A DNA stretch of 64,000 nucleotides, taken from assembly GCA_019425655.1 (NCBI GenBank), contig NQWY01033760.1, forward strand, positions 124,001 through 188,000. The letters are read 5' to 3'. This document shows, one piece after another, positions 43,748 to 51,631 of this stretch; the first letter of the stretch is position 1; the number at the start of each line of letters is the position of its first letter. Source of the DNA: Rhizophagus prolifer (Eukaryota; Glomeromycota; Glomeromycetes; Glomerales; Glomeraceae). The notes under the pieces are model-generated. The model had not been told where the DNA came from and did no database searches. It was given only the letters and a program-made list of their open reading frames with translations. Position numbers and translations under genes: made by a program.

Positions 43748-44320
43748 TTATTTCGTTGGAAATAGCAAAACATTAGCTTGTAGGTAGTTATCTGAAATAG
43801 CTTTACTTATATTTTTAAAAACACTTTTTATCCCACTTTTATAATCTTTATGAAATTTGACTTCTCCAAACCATAATTCGGTTTGTCCGTTATTTTCAAT
43901 TAAGTGATAAGAATCGTAACCCTTTGTTTCTGAATTTTCCAACGGATTATAAAAATATCCTCTTGCAATAAGTGGTTTTGATTTGAAAATTGTATATAGA
44001 ACGCTAAATAAAACAACTTCTCCTAGAAAACCATATTTTATTTTTGTTCCTAAATCAGAAGTTGGATTATATTTTAGTTTTGTTTGTAAAGCTATATAAT
44101 GTAGTTTATCATAATCTTTATTTTCTATTTCAAACTCATTAAAAGAATACTCTAAAATAGAATTGTAAATTATCTCAGAGAAATCATTGTTATTGGTAAT
44201 TTTAAAGCATTTATCATCATCAATAGAAAAAATCGTCTTTAGAATCCCAATTGTAGAATTTGGCAAATCATATTGATGAATTATTGTATTCTCAATTAAA
44301 TCAAGTAGAGTTTTTCTCAT
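43748..44320 (-). CDS. hamA: Hachiman nuclease HamA, N-terminal piece (split gene)
   Basis: 190 residues of a DUF1837/HamA protein. The PD-(D/E)xK core is visible: a helix with Glu at residue 101 (GFLGEVVLF), Asp136 in ETKGYDSYHLI, and Glu153/Lys155 in LWFGEVKFHKD. HamA is the DNA-cutting effector of Hachiman and is held inactive by HamB. The catalytic residues are all in this piece; the C-terminal part lies in another frame (43410-43682). First gene of the pair, with a 306-base noncoding region upstream. Confidence 0.75.
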   Translation of the reverse strand: MRKTLLDLIENTIIHQYDLPNSTIGILKTIFSIDDDKCFKITNNNDFSEIIYNSILEYSFNEFEIENKDYDKLHYIALQTKLKYNPTSDLGTKIKYGFLGEVVLFSVLYTIFKSKPLIARGYFYNPLENSETKGYDSYHLIENNGQTELWFGEVKFHKDYKSGIKSVFKNISKAISDNYLQANVLLFPTK

Positions 44321-44626
44321 TGAAAGAGATTGGTTTTAGTTTGATAAAATTTTTAATTACCTAATATTCAAATTTAAAAACTTTATGAAATGTCCATATA
44401 CGGTTTTCCGTAAAAGACAAAAGTAAATGCCATTACAAAATCTTCACTCAGTATTTTTACTGAATTTTTTACTCTAAAATGAAAATTTTGTTCTATTTAG
44501 ATTTACAATTTTTGTTGAAAAAAACACCTAAAATATCAGCCCAACAGTTTGGATTATTTTTTTTTAATAAATAGAAAAGCGGCAGATTGTAATCCAAGGA
44601 TACAAACTTCAAATTACGATAAGATT
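44321..44626. other. Noncoding gap between hamA and the GHKL operon
   Basis: A 306-base A+T-rich stretch without an acceptable gene. It must hold the hamA promoter and the end of the GHKL operon transcript. Minus-strand -7-like boxes (CAAAnnTA on the plus strand) occur near 44374 and 44426, but no spaced -33 was seen. No strong terminator hairpin is evident. Confidence 0.4.
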
Positions 44627-47600
44627 TTATGACAATATTTTGGTTATATCTTTAATTAGTTCGTTAAAACCTGAGTCGCCTATTTTATCTAAAACCCATT
44701 TATAATCAAGTGAACCCTTAAATTCAGCATTCTCCATTTTGAGATCAACTTGTCCATTTGTATTTGCTGTTTCTTCGATTTTATTATAGCTATCAACGAT
44801 ATTCCCTAAATACTCGCCCGGATTTTTAAAATACTTGCAATTATTCCTTACGTAATCTATATCCATCAAATTTTCATTTGCTCTTTCAATAATTACAATT
44901 GCAAAATTCTCATTCTCAAATTCTTTAACGGCCCTTTCTGCTTGAGATATTGCAATATTTATTGGATCAGTATTTTGAAATTTACAAGACTTCAATTCTA
45001 TATAAAATGATTTATCTGTATCGAGATTAGAAATCCTTATATCATATGAACCACCACCAGCGCGGACAATTTCCTCTCGATTACTGGAAAAATTAAAATC
45101 TTTAAGAGTTTCAATAAATAATTGTTCTACTTTTGATCCTACCCTTAACAAATTATTAAATTCTTTTTTCTTACGAGAGTCTTCTTTTGCATAATCCATT
45201 AAATTTTGTGGTATTCCATTTGGATAATATCCTAATAAATCTGTCAAGTCTGCTTTTGACATTTTAGAATTTTTAATAAGCCTCAGCGTCTCAATTGCTT
45301 CTTCATCTTTTATAAAAGAAAGTATCTCTTCTGTCATAGAAAATTTAACCCATAAGTCATTTTTTCGAATTTTAAAATGTTTTAGATTAGCAGAGCGTAC
45401 TTCATTTGCATTACACCATTCAATTAATTTAAATATAGGGTCCTTGAATATATTTATATGACCATTTACTACCGCTTCCTCTTTTTCTATTTCTATAATT
45501 GCAGAATCTATTGCTGTAGTTAGTTCTTCGAAAAGCTTAGGCTGAAGCCTGATATCGATACCATCTAAAACCAGGTTTTTATTCCAGTCTTGCGATTTGT
45601 CTAATAAATTTAATATATAAATAAGATCATCATCTAAAGGAGATTCCTTCGTTCCGAAATTTTTCAAGTCATCATACGCACAAAATTCCTCATATCTGTT
45701 AGGAACAATATTTCCGTAATGAATATGATTTAAATAATCCGATTTTGACAACAACTTATTTAAATAGTCATTAAGCCAAATAACAGCAGCGGACTTATCA
45801 ATCTCCAACTTGTCAGATAAGCCATCTATATAAATATCCAAAGCATTCTTAAAATAAAAACCATCTACGTTTGATACCTTTCTAAGATCTTCTTCAAAAC
45901 CTATAAGTTCTTTGCCTTTCAAGAAAATTTCAATTCTGAAGTTATCAGTATTTTCTAATGATTTTACATTTCTCAGAATATCTATGATTATCTTGAAATA
46001 ATTGGGATTCTTCCTAAATTCATCTTTTTTTATAATCTCATTTATTCTATTTGAGGCTAACACCAAACCTTTTTTTTCAATATTTTGGCCTGGCAATTTA
46101 ATCTCTCTATGAATCAGTTTACTTCTCCAATTATCTCCAAGATCATTCAAAACATCTAAAAATTCATCTGCTATATTAGATTCATGATCTTCTAAATGTA
46201 TAGTGTTAGGCGTTAATTTTTGAAAAATTCCATGTTGATTAGGAATAATAGAAAAGTCTTTAAAACAATCCGTCTCCTTCTGTTCTATAATAAATTCATA
46301 TAACAAATTCAACCATTTAATTGGATTTACTGATCCTCTTAACTTTTCAGAAAGGTTTTGGAGATTTTCTGTTTTTTCCAATTCACTAAGTAAATTTGAA
46401 AGTGTATACCTTATTTCTCTTCCCCAACTTTCTAATTCTTCTTTTGGACCAATTGCTTTTATCCACTTAATGAGGATACTTTTCTTAGGGATGTTTTCCA
46501 CACCTAGAAATGGTTTTACTATATCGTAAAAATGCAATCTATTTTCTTCAGTATCACTATGAATAGGTATAAATGCTTTCTCAAGATTTACTTTTTTACA
46601 TATACCATTTTCAGAAACCTGATTTTCTACTAAAGCTTTTTTGTTTAAAAATGTTCGATAATCTGTTTGTAATTCTTGATACCAAACCTTAGATTTTGGT
46701 TGCCATTTTTCATCAGGTAACCTAGAATACGCACATACAAACAAATTTTTCGCGTCAATTTCCAGTAGATAATTGGTAAAGCTTTTTGCAGCTTCAAAAG
46801 CATTCTCTATCAATTCTCGATTATCAATATGATCTTGATCTTGAGCACTTTCACTGTGAATTGGAATGCCATCACGATCTTCAGTTGGATGAAGTTTAAA
46901 CCCATTTAATATGAACGGAAAATAAAACTTGTCAGAGCCAATTAATGGAAAGTCACGATATAAGTTAGGCGTTTTACCAAAATTTTCAATGAGTTCTAAT
47001 TCTTCAAAATTATTAACTTCTACAGAAATGGATAGTTTCTCTGTATAATACGTAATAAAGTAACGTGTATTTTCTTTACTAAGCTCTATTTTCGTTCTTC
47101 GTACTTTTCCGTCATCAGATATATCTTCACGTCTATATACATTAGTGATAGATGTAAGACTGTCTATAATTTTCACCTCTTTAATTTTCGGAACATTAAC
47201 TAAAGTTAAAGGCAAGGTATTTTTGAGATCTAAAAGTCCATCTTTTGCTGCTTGAATTTTTTCATCATTTGCCAAGTTATATCTAAAGACTGTATCAAAG
47301 TGTGATTCAATTCTATTAATATTGTATTCAGGTCTAACAGTAAAAATAGAATTTGTTTCTATAGTTCTGATTTTTTCGAGAGCAGTTTCAATTTTTGGCA
47401 AAAGTTCTTCAGAAGTTCTACCACTTCTGTCCAAAACAACTTCAAACTCTCGATATATATTTTTATGATCAACAATTCCACTAACTGTTATAATATCTGA
47501 CAAAAGGTGGGTTGCAATAAAACCAGTACCAAATTTTCCTGTTACTCCTGCATCCGTATTGTCTGAATCTTTTGAACTAACTTGTTGAATCAATCCAGTA

Positions 47601-47899
47601 ATGTTGGTCATCTTAAATGGATCTCCATTGTGTCGGAATATTAGTTCATTATCTGTTAACTCAATTTCGACTGATACTTTCTCAAAAATGTTTTTTACAT
47701 CTTTAGCATTTTGCATCAACTCCCATATCCAACGTTTTGCTGATTGGGATGGATCATTAAGAACTTTACTAAGTATCTGCTTTATTTTATCGGCAGTGAG
47801 TTTATAATTATTTTTTCTAATTATTGCATCAACATCATCATTATCAAATTCTTGTACGGATGTGTTTAGTTTAGCAATATTGCTTTCATCAAGTTTCAT
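44627..47899 (-). CDS. GHKL ATPase (sacsin-like) with C-terminal nuclease-like domain
   Basis: A 1090-residue protein. The Bergerat ATP-binding fold is at the N-terminus: RWIWELMQNAKDV with Glu60 and Asn64 (N box), FRHNGDPF near 88 (G1-like) and TGKFGTGFIATHLLSD at 120-135 (G2). The middle 700 residues have no motif I know. Near 940-1010, SYDIRISNLDTDK followed by FYIELKSCKF gives the Asp and Glu-x-Lys of a DUF3883/PD-(D/E)xK-like domain. This is the last and largest gene of the four-gene operon. It lies 29 bases after the second GHKL gene. A defence role is inferred from position and the ATPase-nuclease plan. Confidence 0.75.
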   Translation of the reverse strand: MKLDESNIAKLNTSVQEFDNDDVDAIIRKNNYKLTADKIKQILSKVLNDPSQSAKRWIWELMQNAKDVKNIFEKVSVEIELTDNELIFRHNGDPFKMTNITGLIQQVSSKDSDNTDAGVTGKFGTGFIATHLLSDIITVSGIVDHKNIYREFEVVLDRSGRTSEELLPKIETALEKIRTIETNSIFTVRPEYNINRIESHFDTVFRYNLANDEKIQAAKDGLLDLKNTLPLTLVNVPKIKEVKIIDSLTSITNVYRREDISDDGKVRRTKIELSKENTRYFITYYTEKLSISVEVNNFEELELIENFGKTPNLYRDFPLIGSDKFYFPFILNGFKLHPTEDRDGIPIHSESAQDQDHIDNRELIENAFEAAKSFTNYLLEIDAKNLFVCAYSRLPDEKWQPKSKVWYQELQTDYRTFLNKKALVENQVSENGICKKVNLEKAFIPIHSDTEENRLHFYDIVKPFLGVENIPKKSILIKWIKAIGPKEELESWGREIRYTLSNLLSELEKTENLQNLSEKLRGSVNPIKWLNLLYEFIIEQKETDCFKDFSIIPNQHGIFQKLTPNTIHLEDHESNIADEFLDVLNDLGDNWRSKLIHREIKLPGQNIEKKGLVLASNRINEIIKKDEFRKNPNYFKIIIDILRNVKSLENTDNFRIEIFLKGKELIGFEEDLRKVSNVDGFYFKNALDIYIDGLSDKLEIDKSAAVIWLNDYLNKLLSKSDYLNHIHYGNIVPNRYEEFCAYDDLKNFGTKESPLDDDLIYILNLLDKSQDWNKNLVLDGIDIRLQPKLFEELTTAIDSAIIEIEKEEAVVNGHINIFKDPIFKLIEWCNANEVRSANLKHFKIRKNDLWVKFSMTEEILSFIKDEEAIETLRLIKNSKMSKADLTDLLGYYPNGIPQNLMDYAKEDSRKKKEFNNLLRVGSKVEQLFIETLKDFNFSSNREEIVRAGGGSYDIRISNLDTDKSFYIELKSCKFQNTDPINIAISQAERAVKEFENENFAIVIIERANENLMDIDYVRNNCKYFKNPGEYLGNIVDSYNKIEETANTNGQVDLKMENAEFKGSLDYKWVLDKIGDSGFNELIKDITKILS

Positions 47900-47928
47900 A
47901 GTTTATTTTAGTTTTTATGGTCTAGCTT

Positions 47929-49965
47929 TTAAATTCCTAATTTATGGAATAAAACCTTATTCCGTTTTTTTGCATTTGATAAGACTTGATTAAATGGCAA
48001 AATATCTATCGTACATTTTAGGGATGTGTTATAACCATACCAGCCAAGTCCATCAAATGTTTTCTCTAATCTTGCATTTTCTGCATATTCATCAATTTTA
48101 TCATTCCTATCGCAAATTAGATAACAATAAAATCTTGTATGTTCAGCAATATCATAATTCCTTCCTTCAGCAGTTAATTTTTTTCCTTTTCTAATCTGCC
48201 TTACATAATCGTATAGCTGAACAATGGGATTATCTTCAGTTTCATTATATCCTTTTCTCATAGGACGCTTAAATTCAACTAATACTACAGAATTAAACGG
48301 GGCTTCATCACCTTCAATGTAAGAAATTGGATTATTGAATATCATTAGATCAGGTCGGTCTAAACTATTATTTTCAAATCCATCAATACTATTCAAAGGT
48401 TTATCCGATGATAGAAAATTATGAAAACTCAAACGTTCATCAATAATCCATAGATTTTGGTTATTAAAATCAATTTGATTAGAGTCTGTCTTTGTAGGAT
48501 AAATAATACTGTGAACTGTATCTTCTAATTCATATTTGCCGCTATTATTAAGGGCAAGTGATTTTTCAAAAAGTTGTATGATGTATTTTCTATGAACGAC
48601 GTACTGAGCAAGTTTTGACTTATTGATATCAGAAAGTTCTTCAAATAGTTTTGAATACTTTTCTTTCAAATCATCAGTGTCTTCATCATCATTATCGTTC
48701 AAAACATTTATGGTTTCCTTTCGCGAATCAAACTCAATATCCTGTAATTTTTTATAGAGTTTTAGATCTAAGTCTTGATCAGAAGTGTTTTCAGCAACTG
48801 AAATATCTTCAAAGGAATGATTGTATTTATTTAAAATCCTGTATTGAGGTGCTTTTTCTGCAATAAACGTAGAAATACGATTCAATTTCTTTGTTTTAAA
48901 ATTTTCAACCTCTTCAGAAAAATATTTTTTTATTATGGGGCCAAGTGATTCATATAACTCTGACTCGCTTATTAGCTCTGAATCAAAAATTCCATCTTTA
49001 CTAAATCGTATCTCTGTTCTTTCATCATTTTTATTTTCATCAAAATAAAAACCTTCGATGTAGCATACTATTAAATACTGACGTCCGGAATTTATATCCT
49101 CAATTTTAGTATTAATATCAGGAAAGACTTTACTGACATTAAAGTAGTCAACCTCTCTGTTATCAGCACACATTGATATTTTGTGCGTGGTAAATTGCTC
49201 ATGTTCAAACCATTTTAATAAAGTAATGTTAAATGAAAATTTACCTACTGAAAATTCATCTTTAAAAGTATTTCCTGAAGTAAGTTCAATAAAATATTGG
49301 TTTAAGTCAATAAAAGATTCTTCATCTTTCAAAATAATTTTTGGGCAATCCGTATTAAAAAAATAGATTAAGCAATGTTCTACAATCCGATCCGCGATTG
49401 TTCTTATTCTTTTAGGGCATTTAGTCTTGTAAGGATCTTTATAACCTATTAATTTTACTATAGTTCTTCTACTTTCAATATTTTCTACTGAAGAATACTG
49501 ATGCTTATCAATCCCATCTTCTGTTTTTAAATTGAAGAAAAAAGATCTTTTTACAGGTTTCTTATCTTCATAAAAAAAGCTTTCAACTTTTACGTCCGTA
49601 AAAGCTTTTAGCCACATAAAACGTCCAATTCCTAGACCACCTCTATCTGCCTTATAGGTAGAATATTCTCTCTTGAAAGACTTGTAATTGTTCTCCGTAA
49701 AACCAATTCCATTATCCTCAATTGTAAAACCAATAATTTCGGGATTTCGTTTTTTTTCTTCATCGTAATTAAATGAAGATTGTGGTGTTCTTTGTATTGT
49801 AATTTCAATTTTTCCATTAGGAACTTTTGTATCTTCAGTCGCATGAATAGAATTTACTATTGCTTCAAAAACTGGAAGCAACATATTTCTTTCTGCTAAT
49901 TGCAAACGTTTTACTCTACCTTTAAGGTCTATTCCTATCTGTTCTTTCGGAATTGTAGTAGCCAT
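47929..49965 (-). CDS. GHKL ATPase with C-terminal PD-(D/E)xK-like domain
   Basis: A 678-residue protein. A classical Bergerat fold is visible: FEAIVNSIHA with Glu34 and Asn38 (N box), TIEDNGIGF at 81-89 with Asp84 (G1) and RGGLGIGRFMWLKAF at 108-122 (G2). This is of the MutL/MORC/Hsp90 type. Near 537-565, RPDLMIFNN followed by VVLVEFKRPMRKG supplies the Asp and Glu-x-Lys of a restriction-nuclease fold. The sequence differs from the 1090-residue partner, so this is not a recent duplication. Two unlike GHKL ATPases in one operon suggest a heteromeric clamp. Confidence 0.78.
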   Translation of the reverse strand: MATTIPKEQIGIDLKGRVKRLQLAERNMLLPVFEAIVNSIHATEDTKVPNGKIEITIQRTPQSSFNYDEEKKRNPEIIGFTIEDNGIGFTENNYKSFKREYSTYKADRGGLGIGRFMWLKAFTDVKVESFFYEDKKPVKRSFFFNLKTEDGIDKHQYSSVENIESRRTIVKLIGYKDPYKTKCPKRIRTIADRIVEHCLIYFFNTDCPKIILKDEESFIDLNQYFIELTSGNTFKDEFSVGKFSFNITLLKWFEHEQFTTHKISMCADNREVDYFNVSKVFPDINTKIEDINSGRQYLIVCYIEGFYFDENKNDERTEIRFSKDGIFDSELISESELYESLGPIIKKYFSEEVENFKTKKLNRISTFIAEKAPQYRILNKYNHSFEDISVAENTSDQDLDLKLYKKLQDIEFDSRKETINVLNDNDDEDTDDLKEKYSKLFEELSDINKSKLAQYVVHRKYIIQLFEKSLALNNSGKYELEDTVHSIIYPTKTDSNQIDFNNQNLWIIDERLSFHNFLSSDKPLNSIDGFENNSLDRPDLMIFNNPISYIEGDEAPFNSVVLVEFKRPMRKGYNETEDNPIVQLYDYVRQIRKGKKLTAEGRNYDIAEHTRFYCYLICDRNDKIDEYAENARLEKTFDGLGWYGYNTSLKCTIDILPFNQVLSNAKKRNKVLFHKLGI

Positions 49966-50006
49966 AGCTCTTAGTTTTATCAGCCAATTTAAAAATAATT
50001 CTCAGT

Positions 50007-50666
50007 TTAAAGACTATTAATTTCAATCAAATTCTTTTCACGATCAAATCTATACGATTTATAAGAATTCTGATCAAACAAATAGACTCGCAGTAAGTCA
50101 TTATCTATTAGTCCGAATCTATCAAATGTTTCAAAAGATTCTCTCAATTTTAACTCTAAGGACTCCATATTACATTTATCATTTTTAGAAGCCCACACTA
50201 TTGTGTATCCACGATTACCAATGTCAACATTATTTAAATTGTTAATATCAGATGAATCCAATTTTCCTTGGCCATATTCCAATAAGCCTTGTCTGATTAA
50301 TTTCAATTCAAAATGCATTGCTGGACCATTGTGCTTGAATCCTTTATTTAAGGTATAATCACCATAATCATTATTTTTCCAGATATGTTCATTGAGGTCT
50401 AGTTTTGTGGAGTCAAGAATCGTGAGATCACGAAAACGTCTATTTTTTTTGTCATCACTTTTCAAGTAATGGGTAATTTCTGTATGAACAGATAATGTAG
50501 AATTTTGTATACTGCCTATTTCATTTGTAAGCTCTAAAAACAACCAACATTTCAAATCACTTTCTGTCAAGATAAGTTTTGGCTTTTCTTGAAATTTTCT
50601 GAAAACTTTTTCAAGTGCTTTTTCACTTAATTGATGATAGAATGCGATGTATTCTTGATCGTTCAT
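50007..50666 (-). CDS. Small PD-(D/E)xK-like nuclease subunit
   Basis: A 219-residue protein I cannot place in a named family. Its residues fit a restriction-endonuclease-like core: Glu35 in LTESDLKCW, Asp80 in RFRDLTILD, and Glu120/Lys122 in MHFELKLIRQG, in the expected order and spacing. It lies between the regulator gene and the first GHKL ATPase, with 69- and 41-base gaps. As the third nuclease-like module in the operon, it may be the free effector or a recognition subunit. No signal peptide or membrane segment. Confidence 0.55.
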   Translation of the reverse strand: MNDQEYIAFYHQLSEKALEKVFRKFQEKPKLILTESDLKCWLFLELTNEIGSIQNSTLSVHTEITHYLKSDDKKNRRFRDLTILDSTKLDLNEHIWKNNDYGDYTLNKGFKHNGPAMHFELKLIRQGLLEYGQGKLDSSDINNLNNVDIGNRGYTIVWASKNDKCNMESLELKLRESFETFDRFGLIDNDLLRVYLFDQNSYKSYRFDREKNLIEINSL

Positions 50667-50720
50667 TTTAAAATATCTAAGTTAATCAGTTATTTTTTGA
50701 TTTCACAGTATGTTAAAATA

Positions 50721-50744
50721 AAATCCTAACTCTCGTCAGGATTT
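50721..50744 (-). terminator. Hairpin at the end of the XRE gene
   Basis: AAATCCT (50721-50727) pairs with AGGATTT (50738-50744). It overlaps the stop codon and lies before the nuclease gene. It could be a weak intra-operon attenuator setting regulator versus effector levels. Confidence 0.4.
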
Positions 50745-51017
50745 ATTTGATAGTTTGATGTATTTTTTCATATCAAAATCAAAGAGTTCTTGTATCGTAA
50801 CATTAAGTTCTTTACATATTATAAGTAAAGTGTCATATCGTGGATTGGTATGCCCCCTTTCTAATTCTCCTATCGTTTTTTTTGCATGACCAGTTCGTAG
50901 GCCCAGTTCTTCTTGTGAGATAGGCTTGTTTGTCTCGAGGTTTATAACCTTTTTTCTTAATTCAGAAATTCTAAGACCAAGAGCTTTTTTGTACTTATTA
51001 AGTTCGATTTCATTCAT
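50736..51017 (-). CDS. XRE-family HTH regulator
   Basis: 93 residues from the ATG at 51017; a longer frame to 51134 crosses the promoter/operator region and is rejected. The HTH_3 domain covers about residues 9-75: LGLRISELRKK, then ISQEELGLRTGHAKKTIGELERGHTNPRYDTLLIICKEL. It leads the GHKL-nuclease operon, and an 18-base dyad lies 36 bases upstream of its start, so self-repression of the operon is likely. This fits the control of costly or self-harming defence genes. Confidence 0.85.
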   Translation of the reverse strand: MNEIELNKYKKALGLRISELRKKVINLETNKPISQEELGLRTGHAKKTIGELERGHTNPRYDTLLIICKELNVTIQELFDFDMKKYIKLSNKS

Positions 51018-51052
51018 TAAATGTAAAATTCCAAACTTGAAACTAAATTTTA

Positions 51053-51070
51053 GGATACATATAAGTATCC
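51053..51070. promoter_or_regulatory. Dyad GGATAC-atataa-GTATCC, candidate XRE operator
   Basis: Perfect 6-base arms (51053-51058 and 51065-51070) lie between the leftward XRE gene and the rightward noncoding region. Size and symmetry suit an XRE dimer site. The A+T centre could overlap the leftward promoter. Confidence 0.55.
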
Positions 51071-51086
51071 TTTGTCGTTTTTTTAT

Positions 51087-51094
51087 TATATTTG
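51087..51094 (+). promoter_or_regulatory. -7 box reading into the structured noncoding region
   Basis: TATATTTG matches TAnnTTTG on the plus strand, 17 bases right of the XRE dyad. A TTTG at 51071 is too close (12 bases) to be a normal -33. If active, it would transcribe the hairpin-rich stretch from about 51101. Confidence 0.35.
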
Positions 51095-51164
51095 TAAAAT
51101 GGGTTACAGAAAATGTAACTTTGCGATACTTCAAAAAATAATAGAAGCTATTGCTTAGAATCTT

Positions 51165-51485
51165 GCTTTTGAAAACTGGTAATTTTTAATTGAGACAAGA
51201 GGATAAGTTTTAAGCTCACGACCTAGGCGTGGGCTCTCTTGTCTGTCTCTCGGTATACCAGTGCCTCAAAAGCTGATAATGTAGAGTTCCACGCCGTTTT
51301 TATTTCCAATGCTGTCCGCTATTTCTACAATCTAAGCCGCTTTCAAAATATAGTATCATAAGACACGATACAATGAGGTGTACAACTCATTGCGGCTTTA
51401 CAGCTTTCTCGAGACAAAATTTTCATTCATATTAATTTTTTATGATTGTTTGGGTAGGAGGTTTACCTCTAACAGGGAAATCTCC
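51165..51485 (+). other. Hairpin-rich noncoding region (candidate structured RNA)
   Basis: No gene lies between 51141 and 51631, but the stretch is dense in nested complementarity. GCTTTTG/CAAAAGC (51165-51171, 51267-51273) encloses ACTGGTA/TACCAGT (51175-51181, 51256-51262). That pair encloses AGACAAGAG/CTCTTGTCT (51193-51201, 51236-51244) and an inner AGCTCACG/CGTGGGCT hairpin (51213-51220, 51228-51235). GGCGTGG (51226-51232) can instead pair with CCACGCC (51289-51295), which is followed by a T-run. A second module pairs AAGCCGC/GCGGCTT (51334-51340, 51392-51398) around two smaller hairpins. GGAG...CTCC (51457-51485) is a third. The strand is assumed from the -7 box. Confidence 0.45.
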
Positions 51486-51555
51486 TCTCAAGCATATCAT
51501 TTCAAGCAACAACTAAAATACAGATAATTTACAGTAATCATTAGAAAAAAAAGCC

Positions 51556-51588
51556 CTTTCCGCAACAGTTTGGCGACCAAACGGAAAG
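51556..51588 (+). promoter_or_regulatory. Bulged hairpin just before the tlpA-like gene
   Basis: CTTTCC (51556-51561) pairs with GGAAAG (51583-51588), and GTTTGG (51568-51573) with CCAAAC (51577-51582) around CGA. A six-base bulge lies on the 5' side. It is 44 bases before the ATG at 51632. It has no T-run, so an attenuation or RNA-processing role is more likely than termination. Confidence 0.5.
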
Positions 51589-51631
51589 AGCATAAGAGTC
51601 ATTAATAATCATTAAAAACCTATTCAAAAAT

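Larger units (their letters stand above)
24832..51140. mobile_element. Composite defence island at tRNA-Ser
   Basis: From the tRNA 3' end to the XRE regulator the window holds an integrase, anti-phage-type gene sets and a decayed integrase fragment, with visibly more A+T than the flanking core genes. Contents in order: DUF4062-NACHT protein, Septu-like pair, integrase remnant, PIN/DUF6361/PLD/helicase set, Hachiman, and a GHKL-nuclease operon. I did not find a copy of the tRNA 3' end downstream by eye, so the right boundary is uncertain and may lie at or beyond 51140. Confidence 0.6.

Noticed and set aside
51018-51134. N-terminal extension of the XRE regulator
   Set aside because: The added residues are not HTH-like, and the stretch contains the dyad and promoter-like sequences.
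51334-51398. tRNA-like or tmRNA-like structure
   Set aside because: The three-way pairing lacks a T-loop sequence, an acceptor stem with CCA and any anticodon-like loop.
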